A DNA stretch of 64,000 nt from Cytauxzoon felis (Eukaryota; Apicomplexa; Aconoidasida; Piroplasmida; Theileriidae): the NCBI GenBank assembly GCA_020283715.1, contig JAIQCW010000155.1, positions 1-64,000 on the forward strand. Reading direction: 5' to 3'. Under the pieces are notes generated by a model. The model made no database searches. It was given only the letters and a program-made list of their open reading frames with translations, and was not told the origin of the DNA. The position numbers were made by a program, and so were the translations under genes. Shown piece after piece: positions 23,901 to 32,248 of this stretch (position 1 is the first letter of the stretch; each line of letters begins with the position of its first letter).

Positions 23901-26900
23901 AATCTAGTGTCAAATACTGAGGAAATACCGTCCAATACTCATGTAATGAATCTAGTGTCAAATACTGAGGAAATACCGTCCAATACTCATGTAGAGAATC
24001 TAGTGTCAAATACTGAAAACATTCCCTTCGATGAGGTAAATGTGGGGAGAAAAAAATTATCTTCTAGATATAATACTCTTCATAATAATATTTGGCCTGG
24101 TTTATTAGCGAATTCGAGTATAATAATATCATCTACATCTGTATCAATTGATACATCATCATTTACACTAGTGAATTATATTATTGATGATAGAAATATA
24201 TTAAATTCTAGTGCAGATTATATAGAAAAGAGTATAAAAACATCAACATCAAATATAGATGATAATATATTAATTATAGCATCGAAATTAGAGAAGATTC
24301 GTAGAAGTATATTAGTACATATATCAATATTATTAAATAATTTAACACATTTATTAGATCCAGTAGATAAAGGTTGTTATGATTTAAAAGATTTAATATT
24401 AAATTATATATATGGATTTATAGAAGATATAATATTACATGAAAAATGGTCAAAAAATAAAATATTACGTAGATTTGTAAGAATATCAAAAAAATATTGT
24501 ACAAGAATAATAACATATAAACAACGTTTAAAATTAATAATATCATTTTTATATTATGAACGTTCATTAATGCAAATAAAATTATTAAATGGTGGTAGTG
24601 GTATAAAATTATCAAATTTACAATTATATAATCGTATGTTATCAAATGAAAATTTATTTAATTATAAATATTGTAATTATACATTTAATTATTTAATAAC
24701 AACATATTGTGATTCATTATTTGATATATTTAAAGAAAAATTACCTATTGATTATAAAATAAATGATATACCAATATATAATGATGATTATTTATTATTA
24801 AATATTAATACATGTGTATATTTATTTGATCAAATACGTTTAGAAATGAATATTGAAATGACTAATGAATTAGATTATACTATTAGATGTTTATATGATT
24901 TATTAAATAATTCTGGTTCTATATTAAGATTAATTGTATCTATTATTACTAATTGTTATAATAAAATTATATTACAAGGTTATTTACCACCATTAGGTTC
25001 ATCATTATGGAATGGTATTAATATATCATTAGATCAAATTTTATCATCTATATCTAAAATACGTAATATTATTATTAATAATATTAAACGATTTATACCT
25101 AATCAATTTGAATTATTTATATTATTACAACATCTTTATAAAATTATTGATAATCTTGGATTAAAATATACTATTAAATTAAATGATTATAATAACTTCT
25201 CTAAACTTAAATCTATTATACAATTACTTAATGTTAATGTTAAAAATTTCGAATCTCAAAACTCATTAACTATACTCAATCTGTCAAATATCAATTCTAA
25301 TCATATATACCCATATTATGATAATAATAATAACCAATTATTCATCGCATTCTGCTTCGTACTCATCGCCGATCGTATCGAACTACTCGATAATATCAAT
25401 GATATCTTCAAAGTCGTTGTACCCATCATCAGTACCATACTCAATCAACCCATCGTCGAATATAAACCCATCAAGAATCTCATACTCAATAACAATAAAT
25501 TCTTCAATACATACACAAAAACACATTCGAAATCTCCACCCGAAGTCCAATCCAACTCTTCTTCCACTCGAGGTCCTGCCGTCAGCTCTTCCAATTACCT
25601 CCCCGTAAACGGCAGAGCCACTCCCGGAGATCGTGGTGAAGGTAGTGAGGATGTAACCTCAAGTGGAGTATCCGAGACAATCTATGGGAGTCGAGGTGAG
25701 GTAAATAGAGAGGCCACCACGGCTAGTGGAATGAAGAGTAGTACTGGACCTCAAGTGGAACCCGTAGCTGATCTCAGGGAAGCGGAGGGACAACTAAATA
25801 GAAGAAGCTGTCTGCAAGACGACCTCAGGTGGAACGGCGAGTGGAAAGAGAATGTTGATAGGACCTCGAATGTAGAATTGCCGTTATTATCTCAGATGTC
25901 TATGGGATTGAGTATTGGTCCTCCTGATCAGGTGATACATTACAGTACGTATAATAGGAATAGGAATTTGATAAAGAAGACGGTTGTGAATGACATGTAT
26001 AATAAGATATATCAATCATTGCAATCATTTACTGGTGATCGTCCATATTTTTCTGTAAAGGTTGACCGTGGTATATCATCGACATCATCGAATTTGAATC
26101 ATACATTATGGTATCAGAGTTCGAATCAGATATTGAATAGTAATCCGAATATATTGCGTGCGAAGAATAATCAACGTCCATTTATGGTGATATTTAAGGG
26201 TGAGGGATCTACAGATTTTGGTGGTCCATTTCAGGAGTTTTTGACGTGTTTATCAAATGAGATTATGGATCCATTGACATCGAATCCAAAGATGAATAGT
26301 GTTGATGGAGCATCAATTAGATGTTCTAATTTGATTAATAATCATGGTAGTCATAGGGATACTGTTTTATTTAAATTTGCTCAACCTATTCATCCAATGT
26401 CATATTTATCTAATTTTAATGAATGGGATACTCATAATTATGTTATAAAATGTACTGATTTAGGATTATCATGTTCATCTGGTTGTTGTAGTTCTATTCC
26501 TTTAATGGCTACTGAAGATTGTTCTAATAATTATGATTTTAGACGCGGATGTAGATGTGGTGGTAGTGAACTTTATAGTGAGGTTTGTAATCAAAATACA
26601 CCTATAGAATTATCAATGTATGAAGCCCTAGGTAGGATATTTGCAATGTGTGCTTGTATGCTAAATCCTCTTAATATCGCAGTTAATCCTATTATATGGA
26701 AGAAAATGTTAGGATATAATTTAACGATTAATGATTTAGCTGATTATGATAAAATTTCAGTTGACATGTTATGGAAACTTTCATCAGATAGTAAAGATAT
26801 ATTATCTGATGGTTTAACATTTAATTTAGAATCAAATGAAGGTATACCTATAGATTTAATTCATGAAGGTTCAAATATCTCTGTTAATAAGGATAATCTA

Positions 26901-27469
26901 GAAGATTTTATTAAATTGGCATCAATATTTAGAGCTACTCAAGCTGATTCCGGATGTACTTGGCTTACTAGAGGATTTAATTCTGTTATTCCAATTGGTA
27001 GATTAAGGATGTTATTAGATTATAAATCATTTGAATTTATGATCTGTGGTGATTCCGTTATTGATTTAGGTGTTCTTAGAGCACATACAATTTCAACATC
27101 AATGACATTAAAAAAAGATCTATTTGATGTACTAAGTAGATTTAATAATGATATGCTGAAATTATTTCTTAGATTTGTTAGTGGAAGATCAAGATTACCG
27201 CATCCACAATCTGAATGGTGTATGTATGTTGAATATACACAGAATGTAAGTTGGAATGTTATAATTTTCAGTCATTGCATCTATAGAATGATTCTAATGT
27301 AGATTCAAGATTGCCAACTTCGGCAACATGTAGTTTCCGTTTATTAATGCCACGTTATTCTAGCCGAGAAATAATGTACAAGAGATTAATTTATGCTATA
27401 GAAAATTGTATAGTGATTGATTTAGATGCTCCAATAATACATGACGAAATGCAATTGAGATCATCATAA
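8974..27469 (+). CDS. Giant HECT E3 ubiquitin ligase with SPRY-like and ankyrin domains
   Basis: About 6,100 residues. Start ATG 8974 (MTDDYEIFRLLVYTKY). Reading frame 1 runs to about 13750-13810, frame 2 to about 14405, frame 3 to 27245; a 41-bp intron (27246-27286) leads to the last exon (27287-27469). Visible domains: Thr/Ala and NAADFSS repeats, lectin/SPRY-like regions (about 17690-18290 and 22640-22990), ankyrin repeats (about 23160-23510) and a C-terminal HECT domain from about 26160 (FKGEGSTDFGGPFQEF; GFNSVIPIGRLRMLLD). The final exon supplies LPTSATCSFRLLMPRYSS, whose Cys forms the ubiquitin thioester. At least six family A and three family B palindromic repeats are inserted in frame between domains. 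The two frame changes lie at A8 tracts; that this is one gene is inferred. The CDS overlaps POP4 by six bases. Confidence 0.75.
9665..9790 (+). repeat. Thr/Ala homopolymer-like coding repeat
   Basis: Trinucleotide stretch of aca/act and gca codons inside the HECT gene. It encodes two runs of about ten Thr with interspersed Ala blocks, apparently duplicated as a unit of about 57 bp, ending in Ser-Ser-Ser. Confidence 0.9.
10320..11035 (+). repeat. Family A palindromic element, in-frame in HECT exon (copy A3)
   Basis: Left arm (Pro-Ala-Val-Ser-Ser-Ser-Asn-Tyr, then 'actcccagagatcgtggc') from about 10325. It is followed by a duplicated 'ggccaccacggcgagtggaa' module and several right arms (PRVEPVADLREAKGEVN type) up to about 11035. 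The reading frame is identical to the other exon copies. The longest copy in the window. Confidence 0.85.
11610..11990 (+). repeat. KPEA and TNAADFSSSTDANI coding tandem repeats
   Basis: First an Ala/Lys/Glu/Pro block of 'gcgaagccggag' units (about 11640-11690). Then six units of 39-42 bp encoding TNAADFSS(S)TDAN(I/T), followed by a Pro-rich stretch. Within the HECT gene, between a lectin-like region and a helical region. Confidence 0.9.
13115..13410 (+). repeat. Family A palindromic element, in-frame (copy A4)
   Basis: A compact copy. The left arm is PAVSSSNYLPVNGNATPGDRG (nt about 13148-13207) and the right arm VADLREAEGEVNREAVCKT (nt about 13297-13355), ending in 'gatgtaacctcgagtggag'. 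It interrupts the HECT gene between C-rich coding sequence on the left and G-rich coding sequence on the right. Confidence 0.85.
13806..13813 (+). other. A8 tract at first frame change in the HECT gene
   Basis: The frame open from 8974 and the frame open to 14437 both run through this 8-A tract. Reading one A fewer would join them. The alternative is an intron 13751-13829 (GTATAA..ATACAG) that also joins them in phase. The sequence alone does not decide. Confidence 0.5.
14402..14409 (+). other. A8 tract at second frame change in the HECT gene
   Basis: Frames 2 and 3 overlap here, and one A fewer would join them. No intron with matching phase was found nearby, so an indel, slippage or assembly error is the simplest reading. 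Confidence 0.5.
14545..15105 (+). repeat. Family A palindromic element, in-frame (copy A5)
   Basis: A left arm with 'ggtggctcttccaattattcatc' and 'actcccagagatcgtggtgg'. A direct duplication of about 129 bp follows (two almost identical KKATTASGKEGVDGMKKVVV modules at about 14776 and 14890). Then the right arm and 'gctgacggcagga'. In frame in the HECT gene. Confidence 0.85.
16575..17035 (+). repeat. Family B palindromic element, in-frame (copy B1)
   Basis: A purine-rich left half (about 16577-16800; 'gaacgaagtgaag', 'gttccgagtgtaacgaggaatg') mirrors a pyrimidine-rich right half (about 16850-17030; 'tcctcgttacactcggaact', 'cacttcgttcggatcgtcc'), its imperfect reverse complement. Protein: EV/TRND-rich, then LHSELPSSDHPS-rich. 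In frame in the HECT gene. Confidence 0.85.
19355..19855 (+). repeat. Family B palindromic element, in-frame (copy B2)
   Basis: Same structure as B1. The left half is purine-rich ('gacgaacgaagtgagg', 'cactgaacgaagtgaag'). The centre is conserved with B1: a Gly-rich stretch, Ser-Ala-Asp/Glu-Asp-Asp-Thr-Met-Met-Asn, Ser-Pro-Ser-Leu-His. The right half has many 'cggatcgtccctcacttcgttcgg' units. In frame in the HECT gene. Confidence 0.85.
20375..20865 (+). repeat. Family A palindromic element, in-frame (copy A6)
   Basis: Left arm with 'cgtcttgcagacagctcttcc', 'aattacctatccctgaag' and 'cactcccagagatcgtggc'. Right arms with 'gaagcgatctacgggagctgg', 'gctgtctgcaagacga' and 'cccgcagctgatctcaggga'. 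The left arm is a good reverse complement of the right arm, so a long imperfect hairpin is possible. Confidence 0.85.
21775..22165 (+). repeat. Family A palindromic element, in-frame (copy A7)
   Basis: Left arm SSNYFPVNGNATPGDRGEG. Right arms ESDPRELEGEVN and AADLREAEGQLNREGCLQDE. Starts with 'gaggtccaatcatcatcttcc' and ends with 'aacttcaagtggaag'. In frame in the HECT gene between a helical region and a SPRY-like region. Confidence 0.85.
23555..23750 (+). repeat. Family B half-element, in-frame (copy B3)
   Basis: Only the purine-rich half is present ('acgaacgaagtgaggaggga', 'gttccgagtgaaacgaggaa', 'cactgaacgaagtgaagtga'). It encodes TNEVRRDEVPSETRNDSTER and related text, and runs straight into the 48-bp tandem array. 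Confidence 0.8.
23754..24019 (+). repeat. 48-bp coding tandem repeat, five units plus a diverged sixth
   Basis: Five units encoding MNLVSNTEEIPSNTHV, apparently identical at the DNA level, then a diverged unit ENLVSNTENIPFDEV. Near-perfect identity implies recent expansion. Confidence 0.95.
25525..25880 (+). repeat. Family A palindromic element, in-frame (copy A8)
   Basis: Left arm PAVSSSNYLPVNGRATPGDRG; right arm PQVEPVADLREAEGQLNRRSCL. It lies just before the HECT domain, with C-rich codons on the left (about 25340-25530) and G-rich codons on the right (from about 25880). The last copy seen in the window. Confidence 0.85.
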
Positions 27470-28147
27470 TGTACTTTTAATCTTATTTTTTCTCTTACTT
27501 CGCTGAGCTGGCGTATAAATCATATGATTTCCATGAATATAAAAGGTCCAATCGTTATACTTTAACATAAAAATCGAATTTTGCTTCAATACAAACTTTA
27601 CACTGTTTGATGTTGTTACAATATTAAAACCCTGGAATAATATTTTTGATTATTTTATATTACATACATGTTTAGTTTCACGTATTATTATACCTGTGAT
27701 GCCATTATATGTAGGACTAGAGCTTTCTACAACTTTTACCATTGCTCCTTGTAGATCACACATTGCAAGTGACTTGCATGATTGTTGATGATTATCATTT
27801 TGACATAGTACATCTTTTGCGTATTCCATCCATAATTTATTCAATTCTAATGCGATGTTATATGGTATTTCATTACTTATTGTCAGCAATTTTGCCTTTT
27901 TGGCACTGGTATTACTGATTCCGCTAAATTTTGAGCATGGTCTTCTGAGATTATAGTCTAAAGGAATATTATTTGTGTTTTCATCCTTTTCTAATTTATT
28001 CAAGTGTAGTATTTTATTTTCTATTCTGCTGGACCAGTGTGACGTGGTTTCATTAGCGTATTTGGACAATTTGGAGATTACTTGGCTATATTTTGTACAT
28101 TTTGGATCATCCGATATTTTATGGTATAGATAATTAATGTTAGACAT
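27464..28147 (-). CDS. POP4: RNase P/MRP protein subunit POP4 (Rpp29)
   Basis: Protein subunit of nuclear RNase P (tRNA 5' processing) and RNase MRP. Exons 28147-27668 and 27631-27464, split by a 36-bp intron, give 215 residues. The conserved Sm-like beta barrel begins at LWMEYAKDVL and continues LAMCDLQGAMVKVVESSSPT..GITGIIIRETKH, then across the splice GFNIVTTSNSVKFVLKQNSIF..WTFYIHG and a basic RSKRKNK tail, all typical of POP4/Rpp29. The last six bases of the CDS overlap the convergent HECT gene (27464-27469), so the two transcripts must overlap at their 3' ends. Confidence 0.85.
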
Positions 28148-28177
28148 TTGATATATATTTAAATAATATTAATAATA

Positions 28178-30313
28178 CTATGTGTTGGGGTTAGGGTTTT
28201 GTACCTGTCTTTTTGTGACTACATCCATATGTTGTGGATTATTCATTGGATGTTGCATTTTATGTGCAAAATGTACATTTGGAACAGCTTTAACATATCT
28301 TTGATTTGGAGAATAATATGTTTCAGGTGTATGGACAGGTAGTTGCTGGAATTGTTGTTGTGTACCTTGTTGCGGTGGTGGTCCCAGCTGCATAGGTGGC
28401 ATTAAATGAGCCATTTGTTGCTGTTGTTGTTGAAACATAAATTGTTGTGCCATCTGTTGATGCAAGAATCTTTGTTGTTGTTGAAACATTTGTTGTGATA
28501 AATGAGCATACATATGTTGTGGAAATGACTGAGGACTTGCTCCGCCACTGTTTCCAGCTTTCATTGCATACATATGTTTCATTGGTGGTTGTCTAGGTTG
28601 TGCAAAATTCTGCATCATCATAGTTTGGTAATGCTGTACTTGTGGTGGGTAACCTGGTGTATTTTGAAACATTGGTGGTATTGGCCCCGGTGGAACAGTT
28701 GTTGGTACCGGTGATGTTTCAATAGGAGGCATTTCATTATATTCTTTATTTGGTAAGTCCACAACCTGGGATCCATCATCCGAATGCTGTGACATTTGTT
28801 GCATAATATGTGGTGGTAAATGACTTTTTGGCTTTGGAAATACTTTACCTGTCAATAATGGATGATGGGTACATTGATATAATGGAATATGATCACCCGT
28901 TTCTCTCTTTTCAATAATATGACCATCTTCCTTCATCTTTACACCACTCTTTTGAATCATACCATCAGACAAATGTGATGCAAGCTGTTGCCAATGCTCT
29001 AATTCCTTCTTCAAACTTTCAACCTTATTTACAACATTTATCATTATAGCAGCATCACCTCGAACAAGACTATAGTAATATGAATATTAAAAAGAGTAAT
29101 TGACATCTCATAATATAATCATCATCAATTCATTAAATGATTTCAACATACCAATAAAGCTCATTAGCATCTTGTGTAGATACAGTAGGAGGGGGTATAT
29201 TTAATTCTTTCAACATTTCATCTACAGCATCATTATGCTTTTGTGATAATTGTGCTTTATAAAATGAAACACATGAACTAGCTAACCAAACATTTTTATT
29301 ATTTAATTCATCCAATTTAGATGATGGAATAACATCAGTTTCATTAATATGAAATTTGCGCTTAAGTTTACGCATTTCAGCACGCTTCTTCTCTTCATTT
29401 TTAAGACGTGCTTCCGATTGTTTAATATCATTTAATAATTGCGATTCCAAATCACGTTGCTCTTGTGTTATCTTATAACTACGTTCAAGCATTTGTCTGC
29501 GATCATGATCATGATCTGGATTATAATTATATTTCATTAATGGATGTCTAGATAATTCATCTTTTAACGCTAAAACTAATGGATGATTCGGATTATTATG
29601 TTTTAATACTTCATTCTTAATCTTTTCTTCAAATAGAAATTCAACTATACGTTTAGTTACTGTATAATATCTCTGTTTCATCTTCTCTAATGGTATATCC
29701 TTACGCCATTTAAATGAATCATGTATAGCTATAAATCTCAATTCAAACATCTCACATAAATCAAATAATAAATCTGTCTCATCCTTTGTCCATCCCGGAT
29801 CCAAATCCTATTTCCCATAATTTTATAAATATATATATGTAATACTTACCGCTAAATGAAATCTATAAAATTCATCAGAATATCTATAAATTTTAATTGA
29901 TGGATTAAGTCTAGCAAATGAATAACTATCAAGAATAACATCTTCTTCATCTATTCTTGGTATTGTAGATGTCTTATCATCATCCAAATTAACGTTTATA
30001 CGAACTCTATCCACATTAGTATGTTTACCCTTTAATCTTAATAATTCCGTATTCCTCTCAAAATGCCTCCAATGCCTCAATACTAAACCATCAGATCTAG
30101 CCGGATTACGAAATGAACATAACCTCCATATATGATTAGATTCATTGGGATTAGACTTATGTTGAGTCAAACTAGAATTTACAGTTGTACCCTAAAAATA
30201 TTATTATCATTAGAATTAAGTATCATATTATATAATACCTTAATTGATACTTTATATGAAGTAGGAATCGAGGGTAACTCTTTCTGTATATCTTTAACGG
30301 TCTTCTTTTCCAT
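28178..30313 (-). CDS. SWC4: SWC4/DMAP1-like chromatin protein
   Basis: Subunit of SWR1/NuA4-type chromatin complexes (H2A.Z deposition, histone acetylation), nuclear. Exons 30313-30239, 30191-29850, 29807-29152 and 29069-28178 give 654 residues. The N-terminus has HWRHFE and YSFARLNPSIKIYRYSDEFY. Then comes the SANT/Myb region WTKDETDLLFDLCEMFELRF..IHDSF, both diagnostic of DMAP1/SWC4. A Glu/Lys coiled coil (ITQEQRDLESQLLNDIKQSE) follows. The last exon is long, rich in Gln, Met and Pro (MQQMSQH, FQQQQQQMAHLMPP), and unlike animal DMAP1. The stop overlaps a telomere-like 'ccctaacccc' string, probably by chance. Confidence 0.8.
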
Positions 30314-30748
30314 CAAGTAGTTAACACACTTATAGATTGTACATATATGAAATAATCACTTATACGACTTAATGAGCACGTACTATAACATATTCATATT
30401 CATCTTGTTGAAATAATAATCATAACACGGTCCGGGCCTAACGGAACGATCTTATAGTTAAAAAATATTAATTTGTCTTGTGGGGTACCGCGTATGTGAA
30501 ATTAATAAAAAAATTTAATATAATAGACATATTAAATTCATCGATTTATTATAGATATTTATATAATTAATTGACTTGTATATACCACGTTGTTAATACT
30601 TTATCATTTAAATATCACGTCTGGTTTATTGAGTGGTTAATTATTCTTATCCAATATGCTTTATTAGTTCATCATAAAATCACTGATTTATACACATTAT
30701 ATAAAAAGATCTGTATTATTAGATTTTCATTTACTATCTATACTCAAA
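30314..30748. promoter_or_regulatory. Divergent intergenic region (435 bp) with GC-rich patches
   Basis: Lies between the starts of SWC4 (-) and the CDP-alcohol phosphotransferase (+). Two GC-rich patches stand out from AT-rich DNA: 'cacggtccgggcctaacgga' (about 30426-30445) and 'tgtggggtaccgcgtatgtg' (about 30479-30498). No tRNA or snRNA fold was recognised. Confidence 0.4.
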
Positions 30749-32195
30749 ATGGGTTGTAATTATTTTAGGGTTGTTCCCGAAGATAACTTGCACTTTTTTG
30801 ATAACTACACATTTACCAACTCGGTGTATACACCACTCGATAAACTTTTGGATAAATTTTGGTTTACACCTGTTTCAAAACTTGTACCAAGGGTATGTCA
30901 ATATTTAATTTTTTAATCACACATTTTATAGTGGTTTCCTCCTTGTCTCTTGACCCTTTTTGGAGGTTTATCAATATTCACACTTAATTTCTTGGCGTTT
31001 ACACGTATACCCAATTTAGAATCTAAGTTGTGTCCTCGTTATTTGGCACTTTTATCTGGATTATTATTCCTGTCTTATTTGGTATATTTTCATCACTCAA
31101 AATCATTAAAATTTACCTCTAGACATTCGATGGTATAGATGGAAAACATGCAAGAGCAATAGATGTATCAACACCATTTGGTGAATTGTTAGATCATGGG
31201 CTCGATGCCATTGTTACAGCCTTCTTTGCATATCCTTTTTTTGTTCTTTCTCCTGGTGGATATAATAAATATCTTGCATTAGTACGTATATTTTATTAAA
31301 GTTTAATGGCTGTACAGGCTTCAACTACATCACTTTTGAACTTGTTTTTCGTCAACTGGAATCAACTCAAACATGGATTCTATGCGTATTCAAGTACATC
31401 TATGTTAGGTGTTACTGAGCCAATTGTTTCTGTAAGACTTCTTTCATCACGATATATTAATGTTATTTTAGTTTGCATTATTGCTACTACTTCATTATTT
31501 CAAGCCTGGCCTACTTCATACACCTGTAGTGAATCTGTTGCCATCTGGCTGGTTTTTTGAAAAGTTTCATGAATGGTTACCGAAGGACCTTTTACTTGTG
31601 GTTTTATTACAATGCTTTGCTTTGTCATTGTATGTTGATTTTTTTAAATATTTCTTTACATTTCTAGGGCCTCATATTCTGTTTTATTATTTGTAGTTTC
31701 CTTATATAAAAGGTCAAAATGTTACTTTGGTTCAACAGGTAAATATTTCATGGTATATTTTTAATTACCGTTATAGTATTTGTATTATATGCACTCTTAA
31801 ACACTGCTCTGCCATCTTGGGTTGTATTAAATGCCCCTAAGGATCGTACCGTATTATTTTGTGTTTTTGCATCATCGATTGGTGGTATTGCAAACGTTGA
31901 ATGGGTAATAACTATGGTAATAAAGACTAAGTTAAGATTCGTTCATCTTCAATTGGTACCCCATTATTTGTTGCTACTTCACTTTGTATTATTATACTTT
32001 GAAAAGAGCCTAGGACTTAATTTGACATTTCTACATGTTAATCCAGAATTATATTATAAAGTACTATTATTAACTACTGTTTTCGGGTTACTATTTACAG
32101 TTTTGAAGTTTTTCAAGACCGTTTGGGAGATTAGGGATTATTTGGGCATGTCGTTGTTAGATGTTCACAAGAAGGATCCAAAGAAGAGGAACTGA
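30749..32195 (+). CDS. CDP-alcohol phosphotransferase (ethanolamine/choline phosphotransferase)
   Basis: Final step of the Kennedy pathway: transfers phosphoethanolamine or phosphocholine from CDP to diacylglycerol, in the ER membrane. Exons 30749-30892, 30932-31081, 31123-31281, 31318-31431, 31472-31629, 31668-31738 and 31777-32195 give 404 residues. The family motif DG(x)2AR(x)8G(x)3D(x)3D is complete: DGKHARAIDVSTPFGELLD then HGLD. Several hydrophobic helices follow (FALLLLLHYF, LLLVVLLQCF). The C-terminal tail is basic (KKDPKKRN). A GT..AG string at 31905-31931 keeps frame if read through, and is treated as exon. Head group (ethanolamine or choline) cannot be told from sequence. Confidence 0.85.
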
Positions 32196-32248
32196 TGGTA
32201 ATTTATCTAACATTAATATTTTCAAATATTTATATTATTAAACTAGCA

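Noticed and set aside
23533..24009. Minus-strand repeat protein over the 48-bp array
   Set aside because: Shadow of the coding tandem repeat; no continuation outside the array.
1..27469. Retrotransposon or DNA transposon driving the repeats
   Set aside because: No transposase, reverse transcriptase, integrase or target-site duplication was seen in any frame.
28184..28200. Telomere-like 'ggggttagggttt' string
   Set aside because: Only about two units, at the 3' end of the SWC4 coding region; too short for an interstitial telomere and likely chance.
31905..31931. 27-bp intron in the CDP-alcohol phosphotransferase
   Set aside because: Length divisible by three and open in frame; read-through gives a better hydrophobic helix, so treated as exon.
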